Assembly: GCF_964199755.1 (NCBI RefSeq)
Contig: NC_133918.1
Coordinates: 2,046,001 to 2,110,000 of the forward strand
Direction: 5' to 3'
DNA: 64,000 bases
Source: Larus michahellis
Taxonomy: Eukaryota; Chordata; Aves; Charadriiformes; Laridae
Each line of letters starts with the position of its first letter. Positions within the stretch are counted from its first letter, which is position 1. The notes below the pieces were generated by a model that searched no databases, had not been told where the DNA came from, and saw only the letters and a program-made list of their open reading frames with translations. Position numbers and translations under genes: made by a program. Shown here piece by piece: positions 49,113-60,770 of this stretch.

Positions 49113-51126
49113 GGGGGCTGGTGGTCTGGGGGCTCCCAGGTCCAGGCTGGCGCAGCGGGCGCGCACGACGGCCCTGCGTGGGGCCGGGAGTCAGCGCTTG
49201 CCCCCCCTGGGGGGTTTCTGGCTCCTCTCGGTGCCGGTTCAGGGGAAGGATAAGGAGAAAGGGGAAGCGGTGGCCTGGGGAGCCCTGGCTGCGTGGTTTT
49301 GGGGTAAAAGACAGGAGTTTGGTGGCCCAGTGACTCCAGCTCCTCCCCTGGGGGGTTGCTCCCGAGGGGTGGGGGGGCTGCCTTGGGGGCTTCACAGGGG
49401 TGCAGAGGGGAGGGTGTCCACCGGGGCTGTGTCTGCCCCACGGTCCCTGCCAGGGGGACACGATGGTGTGGGACATGAGTGGGAAAAGCCTTCGACGCCC
49501 CCCCCCCCCCCCCGCCCCAGCCCTGGTCTGCTGGGGGGTGGGGAAGCAGGACGGGGTGGGGGGCTGTGTGCAGGGAGGGAAAAGCGGGGAGCAGGGAAGG
49601 AGCCGAGCAGTGGGAAGGAGCCGGCCCCAGCCCCGGCCGGAGTTTCATTTCCCCGTCCTGGCCAGGCTCAGCGCAAACCTGCAGCGCTGGCCCCGCCGCC
49701 GCCGCAAGCAGTACTGAAAGCAGGGTGGCTTTCTTTAAAAACCCCGGTTTCTGCTGAGGACATCGCTCCCTCAAAGTGCAGGCTTTGCCCCCTTTTTTTG
49801 CCCCGCTCGGCCCCCGTTGCCCCCGGGGAACCGGGGATTATCGCCCTGCCTCTTGCTGTGGTGCAAACGCGGGGCTGGAGCAGCCTTGCCAGGGGGATGC
49901 TGCTGGGAATCTCCATTTTTGGGCCCCATTTGCAGAATTATTTGTTACCTCTGAGTTTTTCCCGGCAGCGGCGGGGGTCTGGGGGGTTCCAGCTCCATCT
50001 CCCGGCTCAGCAGTGGCTCCCGCTCCCCGGCCCAGGTTCCCCCGGCGCCAGCCATGCCGCTGCCGGGGAATGGCCTTGCCCAACTCCTTGCAACCCCGCT
50101 GGCCGCAGGATGGTCTTTCAAAACCTGCCGCTTGCAAGCGGGAAGGAAGGCAGGGGCTCGGCCTGGCTCCCCGCACGCTGCCCCCCGAGGCTCCGGCCGC
50201 CGCCGCAGTCATTGCATCGCCTTCGCCGCAACCCCGTGTTTTGACCCCCACCGAGGCGCTCGCGGAAGCATCGCTCTCCTCCCGGGCTGCTTTCCGGGGG
50301 GGCAGCTGTATGGAAGGGAGGGGGGGAATTTCCACGGTAACTCCCCCCCTCAACAAACCACCTAATTAATTCCCCGCTCTCCAGGTTGTGTTGCCCTATA
50401 TGGATGGGCGAGGTGAACTTTTTTTTTTTTTTTTTGGTTGTTTTCTTCACTTTTTTTTTTTGGCTGGGGTTTCCTGCAGCCGTTGCACAAGGGGAGCCCA
50501 GTCGTTAGAAAACACTTCCCCCCCCCCCCCCGACAGAGCTTTACAGAGACCACAAAGTGACACAACTCAGCTGCTGAAAAAAGAATATGCCCCCTCCGTG
50601 TCTGCCCTCTCTAGACGAAAGTTGCTCTTTTAGCAGTCTAAACCCCCAAATTCTTTAATATCTGCTCCCTTCTATTCAGTCTTTGAACTAATTAGCAACT
50701 AACTAATGGCACCCATTAGCACCTGGCCAGGGTGGGTGGCTGAGCCCCTCTGCTGAGAGCTGGGGGAAGCCGGCGTCAGGCATTTCTCCCGGCGGCACAG
50801 AGGCCGGGGATGGGCAGGTTTTGGGGGACGTGGATTTACAGGAGGAACGTGGCACCATCCATGGCATCTCCCCCGTGTGACCCGGACGCTCCAGCCCTGG
50901 CAGCAGGGCGGGCGCCCACGGGATGGGCACCTCCAGGGCTTTGGTGTGTGGGGGGGTCGGTGTGGGGCTCAGCGGATGCCTGTGAGCCCGGAGCCACCCC
51001 CAGCGGGGAGACCACCCGCCTTGGTGGTTTCCTCACCGGGTATTTTGCAATCCATATTTCCTTCTTGAAGCCAAGCCAGCCGGCAGGTCTGTGACTGTTG
51101 GCCCGCGGCGCTTGCCAAGGGCCTTT
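49113..51126. other. PEAK3 upstream region
   Basis: GC-rich, with C-runs (49498-49513, 50519-50531) and T-runs (50418-50436, 50451-50461). It probably contains the PEAK3 promoter and any 5' UTR exon; no coding gene is supported. Several open frames of 70-390 codons here have no recognisable similarity and sit in low-complexity GC-rich DNA. Confidence 0.5.
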
Positions 51127-51565
51127 TCATAGAATCATAGAATGGTTCGGGTTGGAAGGGACCTTAAAGCCCACCCAGTGGCACCCCCTGCCCTGGGCAG
51201 GGACACCTCCCACCAGCCCAGGTTGCTCCAAGCCCCGGCCAACCTGGCCTTGAACCCCTCCAGGGATGGGGCAGCCACAGCTTCTCTGGGCAACCTGGGC
51301 CAGGGGCTCACCCCCCTCACAGCAAACAATTTCTGCCTCACATCTCATCTCAATCTCCCCTCTTCCAGTTTCAAACCCTTCCCCCTCGTCCCGTGGCTCC
51401 CCTCCCTGCTCCAGAGTCCCTCCCCAGCTTTCCCAGAGCCCCTTTAGGGACTGGAAGGGGCTGGAAGGTCTCCGCGGAGCCTTCTCTTCTCCAGGCTGAA
51501 CCCCCCCAGCTCTCTCAGCCTGTCCTCCCAGCAGAGGGGCTCCAGCCCTCTGATCGTCTTTCTGC
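51127..51565 (-). mobile_element. CR1 LINE fragment (5'-truncated)
   Basis: Left edge CATAGAATCATAGAATGG is a well-preserved CR1 3' terminal repeat; the body is nearly identical to the copy at 30.6 kb through the 3' UTR into the last ORF2 codons. Minus orientation. Confidence 0.95.
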
Positions 51566-52494
51566 GGTGCCGAGGCCGTGTGCTACAGCTGATAAAAATA
51601 CGTGTCAGGGGCTAAGTCACGTTTGAATCCGGCTCTGGCTCGGGGAGGACGTGCAAGACCTCGGGAGATGACAACCCGCCTCGGGAGCCGTGCGGTCCCG
51701 TCCCTCGCTTCTGCCCACTTTGCTGCCGGAGCCGCTCATCCCCGCACCGGGGCCGCAGCCCAGCCACCAGGTTTGGCACCACCTCATGTAGGGCTATAAT
51801 AAAAAAAAAAGAAAAAATAAAGGATATAAACGGACTATTTAAGGTGCAGCAGGAGCCTGGGCTCATTGATGGCGTTCAGCAACGGGCTCAGCGTACGTCC
51901 CTCGTCCCAGTAAGTCATTTATGTTAACGACTGGAACACAACCAAGAGTAAATCTACTAGAAGCATCAATATTTTTCCCTAATGAGTAACGTTACCTTCC
52001 GGATACGAGACCATTAGGAATAAAATCGCAGAATTAAAGCCATGAACGTGACCCTCCCAAGCTAGAGCGAGGTGGCACGAGCCCGGAGGAGGCAGGAATT
52101 GCCTTTTCCAGGAGCATTAACTGCAAATTTCCTGATGCCTCTTATTATAATAAAGGTGACAACGCCAAGTTTAAAAGCAACCCGAGCCCTTAGAAAGGCC
52201 TGTGATTTTATATTGCTGAGTCCTGCAGGACCAGTTAAAAAAAAAATAAAAATGCTGATTTGCTTGTCCAAGCTGCAGGACACCGATGACAATCGCAGTG
52301 TCTGGTCCAGGGGGTGCCCGGCCCTTTGCCTCCCCCCCTCGCCAACAAATCTGCGCAGGCTGGGATTTGGGGACCGCAGGGAAGTTTAACTTCGCCCAAG
52401 TCTTTTTAATTTGTAAGGAAATTGGTTTCTCTTCCCAGCGGGAGATCCGAGCTTTAAATGCAGCCGCCGGAAAATTGCATTTTTCTAATTGTCT

Positions 52495-52529
52495 TTATTT
52501 TTTTTATCGGGTTTTTTTTGGTTGGTTTT

Positions 52530-52560
<31 letters not shown>

Positions 52561-52564
52561 TTTC
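52495..52564. repeat. Long T-rich tract
   Basis: About 70 bases almost purely T with a few C and G interruptions. On the other strand it is A-rich, but no retrocopy body is recognisable beside it. Confidence 0.8.
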
Positions 52565-53225
52565 ATCGTTAGTCTCAATACAGCGCTGCTGCGGGGACTG
52601 CGGGCTGAGGGCAGGTCGGGGGGGTACCTGTGGGGCCGGCGCGGGCACAGCGGGCACCGAAACCACCCCAGCCGGGGTCTCAGCATCGCCCGTCCTGGCA
52701 CCCCCCCCCCATCCATCCGCCGGGGGGGGGGTTGTGGGTGGGCTCAGCCCTGGCTCCCGGGAGTGTCCCATGGGTGCACCCCAACCCTTCAGCACAGGCA
52801 TGAACCGTAACCCCAACTTTAACCTCCCAGGTGCTCTTATGCCACGTAATATTTTTTTTTTCATGCAAAAAATGAGAGAAAACCCCCAATTTCCTCTTTT
52901 ACTCCCAGGAGAGCTCTTCCCCGGCTTGCGGGGGGGGTGGGGTGGGGGGGGTGCGGCAGGACGTCCAGGGCGCCAGCAGCACCCCGGTTATTTTGCACCC
53001 AGGGCCACCCTCCTTCGTGGGGGTGCCGGGATCCTGCCCAGGGAGCAGCGGGGTGGGAATTTCGGGGTGCAGAGGCTGGGAACCGGCCCAGGGCCCTTTT
53101 CTCCAGCAGATGGAGGCCTTGCTTTGCTCCCACCGCCCCACGGGCTCCCAGTCCCCATCCCAGTGCCACGCTGGGAAAGCCAGGACCGGCATGGGGGCAG
53201 CCACTGAGCCTGGAAGGAGAGAACT

Positions 53226-53246
53226 GGGGGGGGGGGGGGGGGGGGG
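53226..53246. repeat. G21 homopolymer
   Basis: Twenty-one consecutive G in the sequence as given; the true length is uncertain since such runs are often misread or collapsed. Confidence 0.75.
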
Positions 53247-53590
53247 CGGGATTTTGGGGAGGTGTAGCAGCGCCTTTGCTGGGGACACAAGGACAGACGG
53301 TCCCCAGCCAGCTGGGCACGGGGACACCAGGGTGGCCGAGCGCCCCGTGGACGATGGCAGCTCAGTCAAGGGCGGGGACGGACTCGCATGGGCGTCCCCT
53401 GGGGTGACGGGACAGGGAAGGTGATCGAGAGGGTCACTTCAAGACGGGCCCCCCCCCCTCCAGTGCCACTGGCTCCTGCCCCTTGGCCCTACTGCAGTGC
53501 CCCTCCGTGCCTCAGCTTCCCCAGGCGGAGAGCTGGGGCGAGGCGCTGGCTCTGCACCCTTCAGCTTAAGGGCATCCTTATAAACACCCT

Positions 53591-53603
53591 GTTAATAATT
53601 AAC
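53591..53603. promoter_or_regulatory. Perfect HNF1-type palindrome
   Basis: GTTAATAATTAAC is an exact match to the HNF1 palindromic consensus GTTAATNATTAAC. It sits in an AT-rich island (about 53570-53720) with further homeodomain-like motifs (GATTAAC, GTTAAC, ATTAATCA, TTATTAATATG). Function is inferred from motif only. Confidence 0.45.
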
Positions 53604-55071
53604 AACAGATTAACAGCGGCGGCAGTTTGTTAACACACGCGCATTAATCATTTATCAGTTATTAATATGGGCTTTAGTGCCCTCTGAAAGTTGGTTGAGC
53701 ATCGTTTATGAAGGGCTTTGCAGGGTGGACGGTGGCGATGGCTGGGTGATGGGCTGCAAACCCCAAGCCGAGTGGGCGCGGGGGTGACCCCCTGCTGCCA
53801 AGTCCCCAGTCGCCGCTGCTCTAAACCCCGGAGATTCGCTCCCAGTTCCTTTGTCGCACGTGGGTGAATTTAATTTCTAAACGAGGTTGGTCAAACATCA
53901 TTAAACTGGGCTGGACCCTGCTCTTCGGCATCCAAAGGGTCCTCACCTGGGGCAGGGGATGCCCTGGGGTGCTGCTCTCCCAGCTTTACCGGACCTCCAG
54001 CCCTCCCAGTTCTCCCAGTTTGGGTTCTCCTGCTGGTTTTCCGGGATGGATGATGATCCTAAACTGAGCCGTGGGGGTTTACCAGCTGCCTGAAGCCCGG
54101 GAGTGCCTTGGGCTGGAGCAGGGCTGGGGAGCACCATGGCACAAATCCTGCTCCGACAGCCCTTTCCGATCCTGCCCCGCTCCACGCTCGCCCTCAGCCC
54201 CGCTCGGGCTTTCTCCGCTGACTCTGGCTTTTCTTATTTGAGCCACACGGAGAAGGGAAGGGGGGAAAAAGGAGAAAAACCAAAGAAGCCACAAAAGTCC
54301 TTTTTTTTTTTTTTTCTTTTTCTTTTTCTTTTTCCCCCGCAAATACATTTCACATGCTCGTTACATAGAAAACTGTGCCAGGTCTGCACTGCCCAAACCT
54401 GCCTTTGCTGCCGGCTGCGAGGGTCCGTGCCCGACTCCCTCCCCACCCCCCCCGCCACCCCCCAGGTAAAAAAACCTCAGACACCAAACAAGGGTGACGC
54501 CGGTGGGACCCCTGGTACGACACGGCATGCACGGCTCGGGGGGCGAGGGGGCACCGGGCATGCGAAGGGCAACGGCCGGACCCACGGCAGGGGGTGGGTG
54601 GGCAGAGACGGGCAGCACCCCCCCACCCAGGTCGGGGCCCGATCCTGGCAGTGACCGGCTGCAGCCCAGGGAGCACCTTGGGGCTGGGTGCTGAGCCCGT
54701 CGGCTCCTTCGCCCCTCTCCCCCCGCCAGGGCTCAGCCCGGGGCTGGGGGGCACCCAGCACCCACGGGATGCAGGAAGGGGACAGCGGGACGGGGTGCAG
54801 GGGACGACCACAGCAGTCGTGCTCACTGGTGCCCCATGCAGCAAAGCTCATGGCGGGGGGCCGCAGCCCCGACCCCTCCAGAGCTCCTGCCTCCAGCGCA
54901 GCCCCGAAGGCGCGGGGATGCCCAGCAGGACACGGGCAGCTGCCTCTCCAGCTCCTGAAGCCAGCGTGCCCAGTCTGACCGCTGCCGGCTGGGAAGGGAC
55001 ATCCGGGGGGGGGACATGCCCATGGGAACGGGGAGGTGGGACCTGCAGCAATGCCGGGGGTGCACATGGTG

Positions 55072-55100
55072 GGAGGAGGAGGAGGAGGAGGAGGAGGAGG
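55072..55100. repeat. (GGA)n microsatellite
   Basis: About ten GGA triplets. It yields poly-Glu or poly-Ser open frames on the two strands that are not genes. Confidence 0.9.
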
Positions 55101-56399
55101 AAGCAATGGGCTCCCCAGCCCACCTAGGTCCCGTCCAGGCTCTTCCCTTCCAGCTGTGCCAGCTCTGCTCCTTCTCCCACCCCAAAACCCCACGCCCTGA
55201 GCCGAAGCCAGCGCTGCCCCGGGCAGGGGTGGTGGGGAAGCTGGGGACTGTCCCCAGGGCTGCAGGGAGCAGAGCCCAGGGACACCAACCCACAGTCCCC
55301 AGCGCAGGATCCGGGCGGATATGATGGAGGTGCCAGCTGAGACCTTCTCCCAGAGCTTTTGCCGTCGGTTCCCAAGCTGCTTGTCCCGAGCCTTTCTCTC
55401 CTCTTCTTTCCTGGGCCGGACGGCCTCCCAGCGCAGGACGAGCCAGCTCCTGCTCTGTCGGAGACTTCCACTTTGCAAGACAAAGAAAACGGAGCCCAAA
55501 ATGCCTTTTGCACCCTGACCGCCCACCCTTTCACCCCCACAGCTGCTGCAGTGGCTTGGGACGGATGCAAAGCCGGGGCCTTGCATCCCCCTGGGGCTGC
55601 TCCTCCTGATTTCAATGACCTTGGCCTCATTTTGCCTTTTTTCCCCGTTTTTTCCTTGCTGACACCTCCTCAGAGCCCGGCCTTGGGAGGGTTATTATTG
55701 CTTGTGCAGGAGCGTCCCCGGGGCACCCGCCTTTGCAGGTGCCACCTCTTAAATCCGCCGATGGGAAGCTCTCAAGGCTCGGCTGTGCCCTGGGGGGTCC
55801 GGTTTTGCCGAGGGGCTGGGGGACAGCCCCAGCTCGGCACAACCTCCCCCAGCGCCCCAGTCCCGCATCGCCCCGGAAGACTTTTCTCTTGGAAATTCAT
55901 TTAAAAAAAAAAAAAAAAAAAATCATTGGACCAAAAACCCCACAACCCAACAACAAGAAAAGAGAAGAACCATAAACAACCACCAGGAGAGTTTTCTGGA
56001 GTCTCTTAAAAAACAATGGGAAAGGGAGGAAAAAAAAAGGAAGCCGGGTTTGTTTTTTTTTCCCCAGGTCCAAACGCTGCTGGTCTCTTGGCTAGAGAAA
56101 TGCATAGTTGGTAGCAAAAAATGTTGGCTACATCGGGAGCCCCTGGAGCCGGGACAGCCCCTGGGCCCCGAGGGCTCACCATGGGGCTGGGACAGCCGGG
56201 ATCACCGCTCCCCAACCCTGAGGTCCATGCAATGCCGACCCCGCTGGCTTCCAGCATGTCTCCGGCCACATCCCAGCACAGCGAGGTCCCGCCGCCAGCC
56301 CCGGGATGTCACCTGTGCTCCCACGCACCCCCTGGCCCCGGCCCACCATGGCCGTGCCCAGGGCCGGGCAGCAGACAACTGTTCTCCTCTGGGAGAGGT

Positions 56400-58217
56400 T
56401 CAGATCATCTTCATGTTGAACTTCCTGGCTCCTCCTTGGCCGGTGGTGGTGGTGGGACCGTCCACCTTGCGGAAGGAGTACTCCACCGAGAAGTTGTTCT
56501 TGTGCTGCCCTCGGCCCCGGCTCCAGACGAAGAGGAGGAGGAAGCAGAAGAGCACCACGCCCAGGAAGGTGATGCAGCCCATGGCCGTGGAGACCAGGAT
56601 GGTCTTGAGGTCCAACGTAAACTTCAAGAAGACTTGCGTGTCGTTGTGGGAGGTGTCGTTGAACTCGCTGAGGTACAAAGTCCGGTTTGCGTAGTGGGAT
56701 CCATCGGCCGGGCGCCCCTTGACCGTCAGGGTGGCGAAGTAGGTGTCATTGCCCCCTGCGTTGCTGGCGATGCAGATGTAGGTGCCGCTGTCCTGCACTT
56801 GGGCGAAGCGGATCTCCAGGGTGCCCCCGGGCAGCACGGTCGCCCGCCCCGTGCTGCGGGTGGTGATCATGCGATGCTGGGGGGACACCCAGGCGATGGA
56901 GGGGTCCGGCTCCCCGTCTGCCCGGCAAAGGAAGGATACGGACTGCCCTTCCCGGGCCGTCACGTGCTGCAGCTTCCGATCTTTTATCTTGGGCTTCTGG
57001 CAGGTGAAGTACTCGAAGAGCACGGAGTCCGGGAAGTCACGCAGGGCATTGCCCTGGATTTCAGGTGGCGAGGAGCACATGGGCTGCTGCCCATCAAAGT
57101 TGAGTGTCTTCCGTCGCTGCAGGATCCAGAGGAGGCGGCAGTCGCAGGCCAGGGGGTTCCTGTCCACCCGCAGCGTCTCCAGCGTGTTGACGGAGTGGAA
57201 GGTGCTCTCCTCCAGTGTGGAGAGAAAGTTGCTGGAGAGGTTGAGCAGCCGGATTTGTCTCAGGCCAGAGAAAGCCTGTGGCTCCACAGACACCAAGAGA
57301 GCGCCCACGATGTGGAGCTCCTGGAGCCGGATGAGGTCTTTAAAGGAGCCCTTCAGCACAGTGCTAATGGGGTTGTAGGACAGGTTCAGGTACCGGAGGT
57401 ACACCAGGTTCCTCAAGGCAGCGGCGGGCACTGCTGTGATGTTGGTGTAGGTGATGGAGAGCGAGGTGAGGTTCAGGCCCTGGAAGCTGGTGGGGGAGAC
57501 GTCTTCCAGCAGCGGCCAGTTGTCAATCTCCAGCTGCAGGAGGTTGTAGAGTTTCTTGAAGTTTTGGTCCTCCAGCGCGGAGATGCTGAGGTGCCGGAGC
57601 CGCAGCACCTCCAGGTTCTGGAGGTAGGAGAGCGACTCGGCCGAGATGGAGGTCAGGTTGCACTTTTCAATGGTCAGCTGCTCCAGGCCCAGCAGCCCCG
57701 AGAAAGCCCGTTGGGAGATGTACACCAAGTCGTTATCGCCTACCTCCAGGCTCTTCAGGTTTCGCAGGTCCTGGAACATGTAGTCCAGCAGGATGACGAG
57801 TTTGTTCTCGCTGATGTCCAGGAGGGTGAGGTTGGTCAGCTTGGTGAAGACCCCTGGGGGGATGAGCTTGAGCTGGTTCCCCCGCAGCCGCAAGGTCTGC
57901 AGGTTGAACAGGTTGCTGAAGGCGCCCGGCTCCACATTGGAGATGATGTTCTCGCTGAAATCCAGCTCTTCCAGCAGCGGGTACGGGGAGAGGTCCCCCG
58001 GGTTCAGGCAGCGGATGCGGTTCTTGTTGAGCTCCAGGATCTTGGTCTCGGTGGGGATGCCCTCGGGGATGGAGGTGAGCCGCTTGCGGTGACACACCAC
58101 CGACTTGATCTGCGGGGCGCACTCGCAGCGGGCAGGGCAGGCTGCCACCCGCGGGGGGCTCAGCAGGACCAGGTGGAGGAGCAGGACCAGGAGCCACCAT
58201 GTCATTGTGTAGAGCAT
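56400..58217 (-). CDS. LINGO3: LINGO3, leucine-rich repeat and Ig domain membrane protein
   Basis: Type I membrane protein of the LINGO family (LINGO1 is a Nogo-receptor co-receptor). Single-exon coding region of 605 residues; human LINGO3 is about 592. Order: signal peptide about 1-26 (hydrophobic [11 protein letters not shown]), LRR N-cap with CPARCECAP, about a dozen LRRs (for example [18 protein letters not shown]), LRR C-cap [13 protein letters not shown], one Ig domain with cysteines in [10 protein letters not shown] and [10 protein letters not shown], a transmembrane helix ([20 protein letters not shown]) and a 40-residue tail with [18 protein letters not shown] and the family C-terminus ARKFNMKMI. 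Two in-frame starts: Met1 at 58217 and Met5 at 58205; the human start aligns with Met5. A splice acceptor precedes it (CTTTCCAG, exon from 58254), so an upstream 5' UTR exon is expected. Several NxT/S sites lie in the ectodomain. Confidence 0.97.
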   Translation of the reverse strand: MLYTMTWWLLVLLLHLVLLSPPRVAACPARCECAPQIKSVVCHRKRLTSIPEGIPTETKILELNKNRIRCLNPGDLSPYPLLEELDFSENIISNVEPGAFSNLFNLQTLRLRGNQLKLIPPGVFTKLTNLTLLDISENKLVILLDYMFQDLRNLKSLEVGDNDLVYISQRAFSGLLGLEQLTIEKCNLTSISAESLSYLQNLEVLRLRHLSISALEDQNFKKLYNLLQLEIDNWPLLEDVSPTSFQGLNLTSLSITYTNITAVPAAALRNLVYLRYLNLSYNPISTVLKGSFKDLIRLQELHIVGALLVSVEPQAFSGLRQIRLLNLSSNFLSTLEESTFHSVNTLETLRVDRNPLACDCRLLWILQRRKTLNFDGQQPMCSSPPEIQGNALRDFPDSVLFEYFTCQKPKIKDRKLQHVTAREGQSVSFLCRADGEPDPSIAWVSPQHRMITTRSTGRATVLPGGTLEIRFAQVQDSGTYICIASNAGGNDTYFATLTVKGRPADGSHYANRTLYLSEFNDTSHNDTQVFLKFTLDLKTILVSTAMGCITFLGVVLFCFLLLFVWSRGRGQHKNNFSVEYSFRKVDGPTTTTGQGGARKFNMKMI

Positions 58218-58254
58218 GGTCTTATGGGGGGCTCACTACCATTCTCCCATGCGC
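58218..58254 (-). other. LINGO3: LINGO3 5' UTR segment with splice acceptor
   Basis: On the minus strand a pyrimidine tract ends in TTTCCAG at 58255, followed by 37 bases of untranslated sequence and the ATG. This agrees with the LINGO pattern of upstream non-coding exons and one coding exon. Confidence 0.65.
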
Positions 58255-58566
58255 CTGGAAAGGAGAGAGATGCGGAGTCAGCGGCGAGCCCAGGGGAGGC
58301 TAACAAAGTCCTGCCCAGGCCCAGATCACCCGTCTGTGGGTTGAGACCAGAAAACATCTCCCAGACCATGGTCCATGGCCCTCATAAGATCCCAGCTCCC
58401 CCAGGAAACGCTCTGGACACCTTTCTCAGCACCAAACGTGTGACCTGGTACGCTACGCAAACCCGGGCTAAACGAGCCTCACCGCCTGCAGGCACCGTTA
58501 GGAGAGCAGGGAAACTGAGGCAGGGAGCGAGATTTGCGAGAGGAGACAAGGCTGCAGGCCCACACA

Positions 58567-58925
58567 GAGTCACAGAATCGCCTAGGTTGGAAGGGACCTT
58601 TCAGATCATCGAGTCCAAACCATCAACCCGACACTGACAAAACCCACCACTAAGCCATGCTCCTCAGCACCACGTCTGCCCGCCTTTCGATGGTGCCTCA
58701 ACCACTGCCCTGGGCAGCCTGTCCCAATGTTTGGTAACCCCGTCTGTAAAAAGTTCTCGTAATATCCATCCTAAACCTCCCCTGGGGCAGCTTGAGGCTG
58801 TTTCCTCTTGTCCCATCGCCTGTTCCTTGGGAGAAGAGACCGACCCCCCCCGGCTACCCCCTCCTTTCGGGGAGCTGTAGAGAGCGAGAAGGTCTCCCTC
58901 AGCCTCCTCTTCTCCAGGCTGAACA
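58567..58925 (-). mobile_element. CR1 LINE fragment, third type
   Basis: Left edge AGTCACAGAATCGCCTAGG then GTTGGAAGGGACCTTTCAGA, a classical CR1 3' end. The body (GCCCTGGGCAGCCTGTCCC and onwards) differs from both other CR1 groups in the window. Minus orientation, 5'-truncated near CTCTTCTCCAGGCTGAAC. Confidence 0.9.
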
Positions 58926-59788
58926 GACGTGCGGTGGCACCGAGATGGGCTCGAACGTGCAGCGATGGCACGATGGGCTTGAGCAGCCACAGACATCACC
59001 TCCTCCTGTCCCCACATCCTGCTGGGCTCCAACTGCCGCTTTTGGGGACCCCAACAAGCCCAGAGGGACAGAAGGGAGTGTGCGTGGGGGGGCTTGGGCA
59101 AAATAACCCTTGAAGCGATATCCAGCACTCCCTGGAGCCACGGCTTCGGCTTTCCCGAAGGCAGAAGGGCTGAAGCCGCCTGGCTGCCCCTCGGGTACCG
59201 CACACCAGTTTGTCCAAGTGCTGGGCGGGGGGGATGGGACTTGGCCTCCCGCGCTGGAGGGGTTGGTGCCCCTCCAACCCATCGGTCTGGCCGTGCTGGG
59301 GCGTTGAAAATTTGGAAAAGCGTGAAGTCCGGGATGCGAGTCTGTGCGAATGGAGATGTCCCATAGAGAGGCAGGTTTCGCCATGAGAAGCAGGGCTGGC
59401 ACGGCGAGAGCAGCCGGAGCGTGGATAAACGCTGCCGATAGCGAGCAGATGGGGAAAGGGATGCTCTTGCTCCTGCCCATGAGGTGCAGCGGCCAGGAGA
59501 CACCTGGGAAGGCACAAAGCAAATAAATCCTGGCAGCAAGGAGGCTGAGGAGTCGGAGGTGGAAGAGGATGAAGAGGAAGAGAAGAAGGAGGGGGCTGCT
59601 GGGCCATGGTGAGCATCTCCCCATGCCAGGTTGGACTCCCCGCATTGCTTTGGTGGGCATCCTGCTGTGACGTGGGTGGTGATGCTCTGCCCAGGCTCTC
59701 GTCCCCGCGCTGCTTCGGGGACGGGGAGGGGTGAGGCTCCAACCCCAGGAGATGTTGAACCACTTTGGGTCACATCAATTGGCTCATT
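58926..59788. other. LINGO3 upstream, nothing recognised
   Basis: No supported gene. It contains a purine-rich patch at about 59540-59600. A LINGO3 5' exon or promoter may lie here or further right. Confidence 0.45.
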
Positions 59789-59962
59789 TTGCCCAGAGAA
59801 GCTGTGGCTGCCCCATCCCTGGAGGGGTTCAAGGCCAGGTTGGACGGGGCTTGGAGCAACCTGGGCTGGTGGGAGGTGTCCCTGCCCAAGGCTGAGGCGG
59901 GGAATGAGATGGTCTTTAAGGTCCCTTCCAACCCGAACCACTCTGTGATTCTGTGATTTGGG
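59789..59962 (+). mobile_element. Short CR1 3' end
   Basis: About 170 bases of CR1 3' UTR in plus orientation, from TGCCCAGAGAAGCTGTGGC to the terminal CACTCTGTGATTCTGTGATT. Same group as the copies at 9.3, 30.6, 45 and 51.1 kb. Strongly 5'-truncated. Confidence 0.93.
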
Positions 59963-60770
59963 ATATTTTCTCTTTGGGCCTTTCACTGCCAGCATGGGTC
60001 TGAGACCTGGCCCACTCACTGCACCTCCTCAGGGGTGGCTGGAGCATCTGATTCTGCTCTCAGTACCCCCCACATTGTCTACATTCCCTCGCAGGGCCCA
60101 GAAACACCCTGCAGCACCCTGACCGAGCAGCTCTGCCACTTAATTAGGTTAATGACGGTGCTTCGTTATGGAAAGGCAGCTGAGGAGTTTGCAGTGGCAC
60201 AGGGAGGCGCGTGTCCAGGCGCGGTGGCAGCCCGGCAGGTCTGGGGCACAGAAGGTGACAGGGAGCAGGGAAGGGGAAGCAGAGAACAGGGAAAGCGGCG
60301 GTGAGGTGCTAATCCCTGGAAAGGAGGGCACCGCGCCGCGCAGGGTCGGTGTTAATCCCTCATCCGCCAAGATTGTGCCCACGGACGCCTTAATCTCCGC
60401 TCCGAGAGGGCGACGCGGGGGACGGGGACGGGGGGACCGGTCGCTACTTGCGGCACCAAGCATCCCCTGTCCTGCAGGACCTCGCTGAGCCCTGGGCCTG
60501 GGAAGGGTTTGTGCCGCTGCATGAGACCTCGCTGCAGCCGCACGGGGAGCTGAGGGGATGTGCCATCCCACCTGTGTCACAAGTTTGCAAGGCCTCTGGC
60601 TGCATCTGTTTGCACTTACACTGCCCTGGGGGGCGGGGGGGGGTGTCTGTGTCCCCCGTTATCCCAGGGCGCTCGTGCTCATGGTGCCCTACATCTGTGT
60701 GTGCACCATCGGTGGGACGGAGCAGGTGTGAGCTGGTGGCAGGGCAGAGATGAGGGAGCTGGGGGTGTGG
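59963..60770. other. Intergenic, nothing recognised
   Basis: No supported exon, RNA gene or repeat. GC-rich with a short TTAATTAGGTTAATGACGG segment at 60139-60157. Confidence 0.45.

Larger units (their letters stand above)
51566..56399. other. PEAK3-LINGO3 intergenic and LINGO3 3' UTR
   Basis: No coding gene supported. The right-hand part should include the LINGO3 3' UTR (minus strand), but no clear AATAAA was found for it. AT-rich islands lie at about 51880-52260 and 53570-53720 in otherwise GC-rich DNA. Simple runs: pyrimidine/T tract 52495-52564, G21 run 53226-53246, T/CT tract 54300-54335, GGA repeat 55072-55100, A-run 55902-55921. Confidence 0.55.

Noticed and set aside
52495-52564. 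T-rich tract as the poly(A) tail of a minus-strand processed retrocopy
   Set aside because: No retrogene-like body is recognisable beside the tract, and similar T/A runs occur at several other places in the window.
54477-55586. 369-codon minus-strand frame between PEAK3 and LINGO3
   Set aside because: Gly/Pro/Ser/Arg-rich, crosses a GGA microsatellite, no domain or splice support; typical random open frame in GC-rich DNA.
56121-58637. 838-codon open frame on the + strand across LINGO3
   Set aside because: It is the antisense of the LINGO3 coding exon. GC-rich LRR codons leave few stops on the other strand; its translation has no domain pattern, while the minus strand encodes a full LINGO protein.
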